DNA from: Medicago truncatula
Taxonomy: Eukaryota > Streptophyta > Magnoliopsida > Fabales > Fabaceae
Reading direction: 5' to 3'
NCBI RefSeq assembly: GCF_003473485.1
Contig: NC_053049.1
Coordinates: forward strand, 17,817,501 to 17,881,500
Length of the DNA stretch: 64,000 nucleotides
The notes beneath the pieces are model-generated. The model saw only the letters and a list, made by a program, of their open reading frames with translations. It searched no databases and was not told the origin of the DNA. The number at the start of each line of letters is the position of its first letter. The stretch's first letter is position 1. The position numbers were made by a program, and so were the translations under genes. Of this stretch, positions 45,250 to 58,149 are shown piece after piece.

Positions 45250-45885
45250 GAGCTTCAGCTTCAATTGTTGGTTTTTGGTTACATTTTTTGTTACCTTTCA
45301 TCTGCATTTTCTACGATTACTAGTACGAGATGGGTGACTATTCATCCAGTTTGGTATAATCGATTTTTTTCCATTCATTACAAGGCAAAAATTAAAAAAT
45401 CACTTAGCCAAAATCACGGAACTATTCGTATGTTGTTGAATAGAAATAAGGAATGCTGATCTTGGATAATTTTGTTATCATCTAATTGTTTTCAAATAAG
45501 ACCATTCAACAATGTTAAATATCACAATGGGATAAAAAAAATTCCTAAAATTCCAATTAATAATAATAATTCATTAGGTCCTTTAGGAATAGCCCGTCAA
45601 GTTGAAAATTTTTATTCACTTTACCATTTAATAACTCATAATCAAATATCAATAATGAAAATTTTCCAACTTGATAAAATAACGGAAATTTTTCAAGTAA
45701 TTAAATATTATTTAATGGACGAAAATGATAAATTTTTTAAACCAGATCTAGACAGTAATATCGTTTTGAATCCATTCCATTTGAATTGGTATTTTCTCCA
45801 TCATTATTATTGTGAAAAAACGTTTACAATAATTAGTCTTAGACAATTTATTTGTGAAAATATTTTTTCTATTTTCTTGCTAAAG
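45250..45885 (+). pseudogene. rpoC2: Nuclear insert of chloroplast rpoC2
   Basis: Across two frames the translation follows the central part of the plastid RNA polymerase beta'' subunit: SQNHGTIRMLLNRNKEC, then [44 protein letters not shown] and [18 protein letters not shown]. Frame changes, lost flanking rpoC2 and many substitutions show a decayed plastid-to-nucleus transfer, not a gene. A sudden end after ICENIFS marks the right junction. Confidence 0.88.
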
Positions 45886-46283
45886 GAAATGTCTATGATT
45901 TTAGTGTTTTACTATTGTATTTTTCTAAGCATCGTACGAATTAGGTACAAACAAGGTTATTGTTCATGCAATGGATAATAATTCTTAAAAATGCATGTAC
46001 TCAAAGTCTAAATTGGATTCAGAGCTCAACCGGTTTGCACAAATATTACCCCGGGTGCAGAATAGTGGACAATATTCAAGTTTGTGATCAAAATTGCACA
46101 TACTCAATTTGTGGAGAAATCCAGATCAATTATCAAAGTAGTGCACCCTATAATTTGGCTCTTGTATCATGAGTAAATCAAAGGTAGTATTGTAACCACC
46201 CATAATTAGTTATGTTGTATATATAATATAAACAATAGATATTACTTACTTTGTTATCTAAAATGAGTTGCTCATTGTTCCGG
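45886..46283. other. Intergenic
   Basis: No recognised content. A frame at 45960-46172 has several cysteines but no signal peptide or family pattern. Confidence 0.35.
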
Positions 46284-46405
46284 TAAATTTAGCTCAGTTG
46301 GTAGGGACATTGCATAATTTATGCAGGGGTCGGAGTTCGAACATCGTACACTCCATTTCTTCACATTTAATTATGTGAGTTCTAACCACTAGGCAACTAG
46401 ACCAA
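46284..46405 (+). mobile_element. tRNA-derived SINE fragment
   Basis: TTTAGCTCAGTTGGTAGGGACA (box A region, about 46289) and GGAGTTCGAACATCG (box B, about 46331) are followed by an A-rich tail at 46405. It resembles tRNA at the 5' part only. Confidence 0.6.
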
Positions 46406-49218
46406 AAAAAATAAAAATAGTTGCTCACTTTATGGGTTTACAAATCTTCTAAACATTTTAATTTATCGTCTCAAATATCAATTATAAGTATTTTTTTTTT
46501 AGACATTTCAATTTATGGGTTTATTGATGTTGTTGTTGTGTTCATGGATTGTTTGATTTCCGATGAAGATGATAAAAAATATAGTAGGAGAGAAATGTAT
46601 TCAGTTTCTTATAAGAAGTCTTACGAGTCAGTTGTCAATGAAGAGGCCAAGAAAAATATTGTAAGTGCAATTATATGTAATATATAGTCATGTATATATC
46701 CTATAAATACTCAATCGACCATTGATTTTTTTATATAGTCATGTATATATGTAACACACCTGTGAGTGCTATGGTGCAGTTGAAGTTTCTTAACTTGCTT
46801 TCAATTAGGCATAACTTTTTATTCTAGATTCAAATATTGCCGAAGCTATAGCTATGAAGAAGGGATTGAAATTCACAAAGATATCCTCTTCTTGAATTTA
46901 ATATAGGAGTGAGTCTAATTCTTCCAATGTGATTATGGCCCTCAACGATCAAAATCCTTCAATATACATGAGTGTTATTGTTGATAATTTTAATACTCTT
47001 ATGCCTTGTTTGAATAATTTATAATTCTTGCATGTTGGGATAATTTGCTCTTGCTAGTTTTGACCGTGTGGATTGAAGAGTCACCCTACCGTAGTGAAGG
47101 TTGTTTTCCATGTAAAAAAGGTATTTAATTCTTGATATAGACGAATCCTCATTCAGTGTATTTGTGGAAGAGTAGGGCTAACAATACTCACCTTTTAACA
47201 TTTTTTTAAACATTTACTTTTTTATTGATTTAAATCAAGATAGGTCTCACACTTTGGAAATGGTTCCACTTAAAGTTGTGAGACATATATTAATTTCATT
47301 CAATAAAAGAATGAACGTTAGAGAGAATGTTTAAAAGAGAGTGTCATTAATATTCCTCTTTGCAGAATGAATGCACTCTGCAATCGGTCAATCCTCAACC
47401 GTCCAATCAAGATCGAACAATCCTAATTAAATGTATACTTTTTAATTTTCTTTTTGATAATTATACCGAATGTGAGTACTAAACTGTTTGATCTTAATCA
47501 GACGGATAAAAATCACTGACCACATCAGCGATCGCACAAAAACCCAATTCATTTGATATAAACTTGATTGTATTCATTATACAACTAAAAACCGAAGACG
47601 ATGTTACGTCCAAACTACGGTGATTTCTTATTCTTTATCAATTTTAGGTATTATAGACAACCTTACTTTTATTGTGCATTTGATCATTTTAAATAGGGTC
47701 ATGCTAACATGTATATTAAGAGAACATGTTAAAGATTCCATTAATAAAAAATACTTATCGAGAAAATATAAACTTCAAGTTTTGATGAAATAAATTGACA
47801 TATATTTCAATACATAATTTCTAAATCCACTATAATAACTTATTATATGGGCAACCTCTTGAACAATTCCAAGTATCTCCTTTCATGTGGAAGTGATGAT
47901 AACCACGAGTTTCATAAAAAGTCTTTAATCTTTGAAGCAACTAAGAAGATAAAGAAAGTAATAAAGAGAGGATGAACGTTCCAATCAAGAAGAAAGAGTA
48001 GCACATGGTAGAACTAACTAGAAGATACTTATCTTGTTATCATTTCCAAAAAATGTATGTATGCTTTAGTAATTAATATATGAATGTTATTTTGACATCA
48101 AAAACAAAAATCATAGTAGGTAGGACACACTTTCATTCGGTTGCTTTGTGTATGGAATTGTTTCTCTAACTTTTAGGTTTAGGTGAATGTTGTCCCACAA
48201 CATGTATTGGAGTGGGGATCTTTTTAGTGGCTTCCAATACACATGTCACACAGGCTGTTAAAGGGAATCATACAATGTCATAATGCAAAGTTTTATAAGT
48301 CACATGCTCATGGATTAAAAGCAAACTGACACTACACATGGTGGCTGGCCCCTAACATTTCCATCACTTAAGTGCTTATTTGGATGCCCTTTTGGGTCAA
48401 GAAAAAAGGAACATTTCTAAGTCTTAAAATTGATTTTAATTATTGTGGATTTTGGGAAAAATTACTTTCTTACTCTTTTAACTTAATTTTAGATAAGTGT
48501 TTGCTTCTTTATGTTTTATCCATTGCAATTTTGTCATTTTCATTTATTTGCATATAGATTTTCAAGTTTTGAATCCATATTTTTCTTTTCGTATGACCTC
48601 TCAATCTCTCAATAAATGTATAATTAATCTTTCATCTATGTTTGTATATTTTTTTTTTTTGAGGGAATTTATGTTTGTATATAAATATTAAATTTAAAAC
48701 TTGAAAATTCATATGCAAATAGATCAAAAGGATAAAAGTGCAATAAAAAAAATAGAAAAGATTAAATTCTTACCTGAAATTATGTTAAGAGACTAAAAAC
48801 ATAATTTTTCATTAATTTTGTCTCTGAACTTGATTTTAACTTTAACTAGTATTTGTAGCTTTTGCATTTAAATATAATTTTTACACTTAAATTTATTGTT
48901 CAAGTATCCAAACATAAACAATTTCACCTTAAACTCAACTTTAACTACAACCAATTTTACAAAAAAATTCAATCAAAAATTAATTTTGGCATAAAACCAA
49001 AACACACACTTACTACATCAATCCTAAACATTTTTCTTCTTTCCAATTATCAAATTTTTTTCTCTCAACTAGTACTGCAAACCACACTCAAACTGTCAAT
49101 AAACTCCTCACATCTCATAACTAAGAAAACCAATGTTTTTTTGTTCCTATCTAATATTATACACAACACACTAATTAAAGGTAAACTATAGTTAATTAGC
49201 ACATTAAAACTATGCTCA
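46406..49218. other. Intergenic, no supported gene
   Basis: AT-rich. A short frame near 46560-46690 (DEDDKKYSRREMYSVSYKKS) looks mildly protein-like but is not recognised. The remainder shows poly(T) runs and no repeats with clear ends. Confidence 0.4.
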
Positions 49219-52107
49219 TCAGCATGACAATAATGTGCATTTCAAGTGGCTGTGGCAAGTGATTAAGTGGTCATTGGTGAGACCAGCTGCTTGCATAAAC
49301 GAATGTACCACTGTGGGGCCTACAAACCTAAAACCTCTTCTGATCATGTCTTTGCTTATGCTCTCTGATTTTGATGTCTTCACTGGAATCTTATGGCCAA
49401 ACTTGTATTGTGTGGAAATAGGTTTATGATTCACAAAACCCCATATGTATTTGTCAAATGAACCAAAGTCCTTGTTAACCTGTAAATAAATATAATCAAA
49501 TAATGTAAAACAAAGAAACAAATAAATATCAAAACTATAAAATGATTATGTAGGGTTTCAGGGATCCCACTTGTGTAACACTGTGGCTGTGGCAGGAATG
49601 TCACGTGACATTGCCCAACCATAATGTGATATATTTTGTTTTGTTTCTTTTTGCTCTTTCTCAAAACTTTTTTGTTTTATTTTAAAATGAGAAAGTCACG
49701 TGTGACAATGTCACATGACATTTCTGTCACAATGTTGCATAAGTGGTATTGAGATTTTAGGTAGTTTGAAATTTAAAAATAGAGATCAAACAAAACATAT
49801 GGGTCAGGAATTAAAATCTCCATCCTGTCGAGACTTGTATATGTATGCAAAGTGCAAACTTTCTTTGTTATAGTTGAAGTAAGGAAAAGTAAAATTAAAA
49901 TGTAGTTTTTTGTGAAAGACATTGGTTTACTTTTCAATATTGATACTTTAGTGTAAAATTTTCACTAAAAACAGGTAATTTAGTGTTCTGGAATATAGTT
50001 CAAAATTTCGGTCTGCAACTACATTTACATAAATTTTGTTTCAATGTTAATGTTCGCGGTGTAACTGCAACCGCAACTTAGAACACAGGTTTTGACGTTT
50101 TTTACCTCTAAAATTCGATTAGCATTATCAACAACTCCTCGAACTCTGCTTATATCAATCCCATATTCCAAACTAATAGACAACATTTGTTTATCAGTTA
50201 AGTTGGCCAATGTTGCTGCATGAAATTCTGAAAATGCAGTCCTGTAAAATAATTTAAATTTCATTAGTCCCCTCATTCTGAAAAAAAGTACATATCTGTA
50301 TGCATATACAATCATGCATTTAGATATGATTGTTAATCACAAACAAGACACCAAATATAATATCTACATTGTGTCACCGACACAAAAACACTGATTATAA
50401 TTTAAGAAAATAGAAGTATTGGTAAATAAACACAAGTGTCAATACCATGTTAGTGCTAGTGTCATAAATTTTGGACACGTCTTCGATATAAAGTGTCAGT
50501 GCTACATAAATTATTAAAATAGAATCCAACCTGAAATCTTGACGTTTCTTCAAGATTGAGGTCCAATCAGATCCAACTTGAGCACCACTTAAAACTAGAA
50601 GTTCAAACAACATCCTGCATGTGCAAAAGCTTTTTTTTGTCAATCATCATTATCATTTGTTCTTTATATATTTTTTGTTTAATCTTCATTGTGTTTTTGT
50701 GTGATGAGAAAGAGAAGTGGGTACTTACTTGTCATCATGAACTGGAACTCCCCATTCCTCATCATGATAAGCAATATAGATGGGATCTATTTAATAAAAA
50801 GAGACACATTGGTATTAGTACATTCTGATTTTCAAATAAAACACACTTCCCCTATAAAAAAAAATAAAACACACACTACAATGTATAAAAATAAAAAAGT
50901 GGGCACTGCTACCCCATTATCATAACTAATGATGTTTAAGATTTGTATATAGATTCATTAATATTTAATTGATAAAAAATTATTGTCATAGGAGATAAAG
51001 TACTCTCCTCATTAATAAACTATTATAGGAGTTTGGTAAAAAACAATGATCATCAAACAGTCAATAAATCAATTTATTTTTTTAAATCCCTATTTCTGTA
51101 ATTATAAAATTAAATAAGAATACAGCTAAAGAAAAAAATACAGCTAAAAAATAAATAAGAATACATTTCTAAAGAAAAAAATATAGCTAACAAAACATAA
51201 ATAATCCCACAGATTTCTGCATCAATCAACATTAATATTATATTAATCTGAGTGGAACCGAATTCAAACTTGTTAAGTAAGGTCTCAAATTCGAGTCTAG
51301 TAAATAAAAAAATCTTGAAAAATGAAGACTCTGGTCAATTAGGTTTGAGAAAAATCAATAGATACTCCTCATCAATAATAGTTAAAAAACAATTTAACCA
51401 TTTAAAAGAACTAAAGTATTAGTACTTTTTTCTATTTGAAAACAAAGTAGTTATGAAAGGGATGAGTATGAATTTATATTACTCTCTGAATTACCTGAAT
51501 TAGGTGTAATAAAGCTACATCTTTTCTCCTCCTCCTCACTTGTTTTTGAAATAAGATTGTTTGAAGAATCAAGAGGAATAGAAACACTTTCAAATTTTGC
51601 AGACTTTGATCTTCCATAATGAGCAATCTTCATTTTCCTCTGAGCATTCTGCAATGCCATCTGTTCTCTCCTCAAGCCAGCAATACTCCCTGGTGAATCA
51701 GTGATCAAATTTGAAGAGTAACTCAATGATGCCTCAGTAGAACCTTCTTTAAAGCTCTTTGACTTTTTTATAGTTGAAATCTTTGTTGAGTTTCTTGGTA
51801 TTACAATCTTTTCAGAACTTGTGTTCAAGAGATAAGTTTCATTGACTCTCTTTGTTGCTGGTGGTCTTGGTGACTTTAGCTTTGGAGAAAGTGGTGGTGT
51901 TGATGAAGTTTTGGTTGGAAGTGGTGGTGATGATGGTAGTGAAAGTGATTTTGGTGGTAATTTCTTGATTGAATTTCTTCTTTCAAGATTTGGCACTCTG
52001 TTACAAGTTGGTTGAAGAACAGGTCTTCCATTGATTTTGGCAACAGGTGATGTAGCTGTGGCTGTGGTTTTGCTTTCTATGCCTACTTTGGCCTTGGAGC
52101 TGCACAT
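49219..52107 (-). CDS. DNA-3-methyladenine glycosylase I (TAG family)
   Basis: Five exons, minus strand: 51495-52107, 50729-50786, 50531-50614, 50106-50241, 49219-49479. All introns are GT-AG and the joined frame is 383 aa. The first 195 residues are a basic, Ser/Pro-rich plant extension with nuclear-type KK/RR clusters. The catalytic domain follows: RC...DPIYIAYHDEEWGVPVHDD (Cys197, His212), MLFELLVLSGAQVGSDW, and GFRFVGPTVVHSFMQAAGL with NDHLITC (His368, Cys372). The two Cys and two His match the zinc snap of bacterial TAG. The enzyme excises alkylated adenine (3-methyladenine) to start base-excision repair. Intron 4 (49480-50105) carries a fold-back; intron 3 (50242-50530) carries the GTGTC repeat. 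Confidence 0.95.
49556..49755. repeat. Fold-back remnant in TAG intron 4
   Basis: CCACTTGTGTAACACTGTG...GAATGTCACGTGACATTGCC on the left pairs imperfectly with CAATGTCACATGACATTTCTGTCAC...TTGCATAAGTGG on the right, arms of about 55 nt. Likely an old MITE. Confidence 0.55.
50335..50515. repeat. GTGTC-rich repeat in TAG intron 3
   Basis: TGTCACCGACACAAAAACACTG, AAGTGTCAATACC, GTGCTAGTGTCATAAATTTTGGACACG and AAGTGTCAGTGC belong to the same dispersed family as in the kinase intron. Confidence 0.5.
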
Positions 52108-54078
52108 TTTGATGTTTGAAAATAGTGTTTTTTTGGAGAGTTTTGAGAAGGAAAAGAGTGATAATGGAATAATGAATGATATGAAAAGAGAAGGTAAGAG
52201 ATGAAGGATGTGATGATGAGGGGTTGGAAAGGAGGGAAGTGGGGTTTTATAAACTGTGTGGATGGATAGTGGGGACAGGACAGGTAAAGGAGAACTTGTA
52301 ACATGGGGAGGTTGGAACCTCTTCTTAGGGTAGCACTTTTTTGTTATTCATAAATATAAATTAAATAAGAGGAGAGACGATTCAGGATTCAACTATCTGC
52401 TTTTAAATTTGAGTTGGTCTAACTCAACTCGTATAAAATTAACTTGAAAGATGATGATTGATTTCATTTTGTAGATCATATCATATTTAATATGAAATTT
52501 TTAACAATTTTCGTCAATTGCGGTTGGGCGAAGGATATCATTTAGTATGAAACTATTTTAACGGGGTGAACATGACAAAGGTTTCTTTTATTATTATTAT
52601 TAGAGAGTGTGTTGCTAACACCTTTTTAATTATTATTTATGTGATGGAAATTCTTAGAAAAGATATTTCTATGTTAAATAAAGTGTTGTTAGCAATTTTT
52701 CCTATTATTGTTATTCCTATACTAATATACATAGATAGATAATATCATATATTTGAAAATTTGTAATTTTGACCTAGCTTACTTTGACCATATTTTTCTA
52801 CTAATATACATAGATAGATAATATCATATAAGATATCGTTAGATTCGTCTCGATGAGTATTTTCAAAATATCAAATTTTCATGATTTTTTCTAACATATT
52901 ATTCAAGATATTTAATCTCAAAATTATACATTGGAATGCATAATGGAGTCAACTGTGTCATGTATTAAGGGAAGGAGGGAGAGAGGGAGTACTACATATT
53001 GGTAATAGAATAGTATTAAACTTGCATTAGGAGAGAATCAAGGAAGCTTATAGGTTGATTCGTTGGGTTGGATATTGTGCTTTGGTGGAGTGTTTTTATT
53101 ACATGATGGAAGCATGGAACTTTCCCATTTCCACCATGTTGTGGTAATGTGCTTCTCTTCCCAAGAATTTTTAGGTTGGAGTGAGGGGCAAGAAAGGTAA
53201 AAATGCAAGGAAGAAAAAACACCAATCATTATTTGGTCTATTCTTTTTAGCTGTATGGAATCTCATTCTCTGTCACTATCTCATTCTCTTTCTATAGTAT
53301 CCATGTGTAAACGGTTTAAGGGTTAAGACCCTTTATAAACACCGTTACAAAGTTGGCACAAGGACTGAATTAAATGGTGCTGTAAGTTGTAGTTAATAAA
53401 ATAATTGAAACTTTTGGTGGGGTTTTAATGACACTTAACTCAAATAAATCTTTTCTTTTTTGAATTTTTGTTTTAGGGTTTTGTTAACCAGTATCTCGGA
53501 ACATCAGTTATAAAATTCTCAGATAAATTTTTTGTCTTAGACATATAAACTTTTACTTTTAATAAAGTAATGATTGCACTACTCTTTTATTAAAACTGAT
53601 ATGTTTTAGTTTTTTAATCCGTATTTCTGAAACACCGGTTAACATTTTTCTTTGTTTTGATATTTTTTTCCAACTTTTGATTTGTGTACTTTCCAGGTAA
53701 ACTTAGTTGCATGTTTTGATTAATGCCAAGTCATGAGATTAATGGAAGATATGATATGATTTGAGGTGAACAATATCGGTCTTAATCCTTACAGGTTGGC
53801 TGAATGACTTGTTCACTTAAATACTAGACATTATGCCCCAAAGTGTAGGTCCCTACTCAAATGCTTCTTCCACTTTTCTTTTTAGGCAACCCTACAAGGG
53901 ACTTAAGGTTGTAGTCTTGACAATTTGCTGTCTTCAATATATGACCTCATTTAATCAAACCATGAAACCAAGATAACATGCATTTGTAGCTCAACTAATT
54001 GAAAGAATTCATGTAAAACAAAAAGAAATTAAGGAAGCGTCTATATTCATCTCAAGTTAATACAATGATTAAAATAGG
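52108..54078. other. TAG promoter region and intergenic
   Basis: A CT-rich leader-like stretch on the minus strand upstream of the TAG start (52108-52300) is probably 5' UTR. A weak MITE remnant lies at 52607-52702. A 30-bp phrase beginning CTAATATACATAGATAG repeats at 52729 and 52801, about 72 bp apart. No further gene is seen. Confidence 0.45.
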
Positions 54079-54611
54079 CAGGGTCGTCCCTGTGAAATAG
54101 GAGGCTCGGCTCTCTTTTTAAAATAGTCTCCTAGTAAAATAAAACGTAATTTTTTTGTGTAGCTAAATTTCATTAAAAAAAAAAATCAGAATCAGAATAA
54201 CTTCTAAACATGAAAGGAATTAAAAAAAAATTAAGTGAAAAAGGTGAAATTTATCTAACGGTGTCGTTTGGATTTGTCACTCCTCTGTTGTGAAAAAAGG
54301 TAAAACGAATGGTTTATGCGAAGAAAAAAATGATTGTTGTGATTCTTTCAATGAAACAGCTTTTCAAATTGACTGATTAAGTGATTATACAAATTAAGTG
54401 TGGTTTGATAGGATCTGATTTATGTACAAAAAGGAGAACTAGAGTCTGGAAAAAAACTCAAACGTGTACTAAAGAAAGAAAATGATATAACATATATATA
54501 TTTTTTATTTAAGTGGAGGGTGGGTATTAGATTTAATTTTTCGTTAGAAGCCCGTAACATTTGGAGGCCCGACCTAGTTGAAAACCTTGCACACCATCAA
54601 GGCCAGGCCTG
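54079..54611. mobile_element. Non-autonomous hAT-type element
   Basis: The ends CAGGGTCGTCCCTG and, inverted, CAGGCCTGGCCTTG resemble the CAGGG-type termini of hAT elements. Flanks AAAATAGG (54071-54078) and AAGATAGG (54612-54619) are an 8-bp duplication with one change. Non-coding, 533 bp. Confidence 0.72.
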
Positions 54612-55940
54612 AAGATAGGATTAGTGAAATGGAGATGAGATAGAAATATGAAATTTCTTTCATTAGTAATGGAAATGAGTGATTTTATTTTTCGACTCAT
54701 GGCAGTGAGTGATGATGAATCTAATGGATACTTGTAAAAAGATATCTATGATGGCCAATAACATAATTTTAAACTAACATTTCCTTAAAAAAAAAAAAAA
54801 AAAAAAAAGCATAATTCTAAACTAACATTGAAAGCATATATGAGGACACATAAGCAACAAGTTATGGTGATCCAGTGTTTCAATGGAACACCTTGGCAGT
54901 GCTTTACCTTCCTCTTGACAATTCCCTCAAGGTCTCCTCGATGGTCGATCTACGATTCTATTACAAAATTATGTCATGCTTATATGAATGTAATATAGGT
55001 CATGATAACCAATGTCCTTAGGATAATGGTTAAAGAATCTAAAAAAAAAAAAAAAAGTTTTAAGTTGAATGCACAAATTGCGATGCGATATTACTATATT
55101 TGCTTTCTTAACCATTGCCCTGAGGGCACCGGTTAACATTTCTCATGTAATATACATAAAATTTGTAGTCATTATCACTTGCGAAAATCATTATTCTATA
55201 TATGTCACTAATTAAGTACGTTATAACCTATTAAATTTGTTATCAATGTGATCCATTTTTCTTTTTTTCATTTTGTTCAAAATATTAGAGATAAATATCA
55301 ATTAGATACAGATTAAACTAATAAAACAATCATAAAATTTATAGATCGATATAAACTCAAGAATAATCAAGTTTGATAATAAGAATGATTTCAAACTTAA
55401 TCTGATAACGATATTTAACCTTAAGAATCAAATATTATAACCATATATAAATCTTAAATGATAACTTAACAAGCTTTCAAAGAGTAAGAAACTGAAAACA
55501 AAATCAGCACTTAAGCAGGAAAAAAAATGCATAAAAGGTTTAATGTGATAATAAAATCAGCAACTTAATATAAGAATTTGAAGAAACTGTAATTTTTTTT
55601 TGTATTGTTATATAAATAATAAATATGAAAAATGTAATATACTCATATACCGACTGACCTGATCGATTTGATAAGTTTTTTTTTTATAAGTTTATGCCTA
55701 GCACAATTAAATTAATAGGTACTTTTTTTTAAGGAATTGATTAATATGTTTTTTAAAAATGTCAAATTTAATCTATTTATTAAACGAGTTAGATTCGATC
55801 AAGTTTTTAATAGTTGAACTATATATCCCCGAGGGAAGGCCTGAGATATTCTCACCGCTTTCTGATAATTATCTATTATTAAGTATTAGTCTAACATTTA
55901 CCAATTATACCATATTATTGATCACACAAGAACTGCTTCC
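54612..55940. other. Intergenic
   Basis: Two A runs, of about 20 nt (54788-54808) and 15 nt (55041-55056), could be retroposon tails. No supported gene. Short frames near 55760 do not match a family. Confidence 0.35.
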
Positions 55941-56450
55941 TAATGGATTAAGTTACCTTTTTAATTGATTAATTCTTAACTTAACCATTTAATTTTCATA
56001 TAGTCATCTTCTTATGGATTAACATTATACCCTAATCAATTATGCATCTACCTACTTAGCCCTTTTTATAATCCTGATAAATTTCTAATCGATTATCTAA
56101 TTCTTCCTTCTTTTTTTACTGGCTCCAATTCTTCCTAATTCATCATCTTTTATCATTATTTTACAGTGGTGGTTGGGGTTTGAATCCCGAACCTTACATA
56201 TATTATGCATTGTTTCTATCAACTGAATTAAGCTTACGAGAACTCATTTATCCTAATTAATTATTAATTCATCATAATGGATTAACTCTTTATGCTAATC
56301 TACCAATTCATCAAAGATCAACATTTATTCTATTTTATTTAGATTTTACTTCCAATCAATCAGCCTAATTGTCCTAGTCGATTAACCTCTAACAATTTCT
56401 CAAATTTTAGACATCTAATCGATTAGCCAAAATTACCTAATCAATTAACA
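55941..56450. repeat. Cluster of TAATCGATTA-type palindromes
   Basis: TAATCGATTA occurs exactly at 56086-56095 and 56416-56425. Near matches occur at about 55941, 55962, 56012, 56032, 56275, 56375 and 56439 (one or two changes, usually at the central CG). No ORF. Confidence 0.6.
56160..56240 (+). mobile_element. SINE-like fragment
   Basis: GTGGTTGGGGTTTGAATCCCGAACC is a box B-like sequence, followed by a CAACTGAATTAAGCTTACGAG phrase shared in style with other SINE scraps. Weak evidence. Confidence 0.3.
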
Positions 56451-56736
56451 ATAAAAAAAAGGCAGCAGTGCAATTTTTTCTAAATATAGATTGAAAAAAC
56501 ATCAAATGAAATAAATGATATCTCAACTATGTTGCCACTCCACCCATTTCACAGCATTTTATATATTATTAAAAATAAAAAAGAAGACAAATTTTGAAGG
56601 ACTAGACCAAAACCCTAAAGAAGAAAGTATTAAACAAGTGTCTCTTGAAAAATTGTACCTGTAAAAAGTATGTGAAGGGACAAAGAGTAGTGCGGTGATA
56701 ATAAACAAGCAACAAATCAATGTATTAGAAAATCCT

Positions 56737-57045
56737 TTAAAAAAAAAAAATCAATTTATTAGAATAAGGTGGTCTCTTTTTATGGCTGATGATGTGCAAC
56801 CAGGCTTTGATACCAACTTTGTAGTAACTTGCTCTAGCCTTGCTATCCTCGTCATAAATCCTACACTTGTTGAACAACAATGGAAACATCTGAATCTCAT
56901 GAAATCCAATGAATTGCTTGATATCTGGCTGCAATCCCCTTTCAAACTTCACACACTTAGACACCTCAGCTCCCACAGCATTGTAATGCGGACAAAAGCG
57001 AGAAAGCTCCTCAAACTTAGCCACATAATCAGCAACATACATATT
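56737..57045 (-). pseudogene. Ty3/gypsy gag fragment
   Basis: Minus-strand frame: YVADYVAKFEELSRFCPHYN, then EVSKCVKFERGLQPDIKQFI and NKCRIYDEDSKARASYYK. This is typical of chromovirus-type gag between the capsid core and the zinc knuckle. Neither the knuckle nor pol follows. The piece lies within a segment bounded by 19-bp direct repeats (56758 and 57409). Confidence 0.85.
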
Positions 57046-57814
57046 CGCTAGTTGAGGATAGATTTGCTGGTTAAGGACACTTAGTTGCTGTGATTTTTCG
57101 ATGATGGCTTTGGAGCCTACTCGTCTTTTATCGCTCGTTTTTTGGAGTCTTGCCTAGTGATGCTCTGATTTAGGACTGTTAGGGTTTGTGTACGTATCAG
57201 ATTATTTGTTGAACCTTGAGTTCAATTTGACGATGTATTTTTAAGATATGATATCTGACTTTAAGTTGTCGAGTTTTATTTTCCGCTGCGACATAATATT
57301 TATATATGATGAATTATGTTTTGATTGAATTGACGATGTGTAACATCTTGAAGTATTTGATTAATTGTTGCATTTTTATTTAAAAATAATACGTGGGGCT
57401 TATGGTGTTAGAATAAGGTGGTCTCTATTAAATAATATGTAAAACATAATAGATTTATGATAAACTTTCACTCTAATATTTAATGTAAACTGATATTAAA
57501 TTTTAAAAACAAAATGTCTTTTCTTAAGATAAAAAACCACAAGAAAACATCTTTTTTTCTCAAGTTTATCCCAACGCAGCATACTTCAATTCGGTTGCCC
57601 ACAAATGAGGCATTCCATGTGGTAATGAACCCACCATTTATTGAATAATTGTTGTCACAGAAATCAATCAATATGACAAAATTTAAATGCTTCATTATTA
57701 ATTTGTAGAACACGCTCTTTTCTTCTCTCCAAAATGTATTTATTGGTCTGGTTAACAAAACGAACATGGTTGCTGTTTCCTTCATCCTTCCATATGATTT
57801 TTTTTTTTGTCAAA
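57046..57814. other. Retroelement leader-like sequence and intergenic
   Basis: Up to the second TTAGAATAAGGTGGTCTCT at about 57409, the text looks like untranslated retroelement DNA. The rest has no supported feature. Confidence 0.35.
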
Positions 57815-57925
57815 TAGTTTAGTGGCTAGAATTTATTTTTTTAAGGTAAATAAGTAGGATGTCTGAGGTTCGAACCTCAACCCCTTCCCTGAAAACTGAG
57901 TTAGGCTCACGGAGACCCTTCCATA
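57815..57925 (+). mobile_element. SINE-like fragment
   Basis: AGTTTAGTGGCTAGAAT (box A-like) and GAGGTTCGAACCTCAACCCC (box B) are followed by CTGAGTTAGGCTCACGGAGACC. No tail or duplication identified. Confidence 0.4.
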
Positions 57926-58149
57926 TGAAATTGTTGTGTTATAAAACGGATTGTATATTATTTTCGTTCTTTGTAAAGAAAAAAAAGCACAATTGTTATA
58001 GAAAACTCAAGGATGGATCTAAAGTAAAAACATGTGAAGTTTATTAAAATCAGATTAAATTCAAGGATGACCTTAAAAAAAAGTATTAAGGTTTTGGCAT
58101 TACCATTAATATCCTTTTTTATTTTTCCTCGTGACTAAAGCTCACAAAA

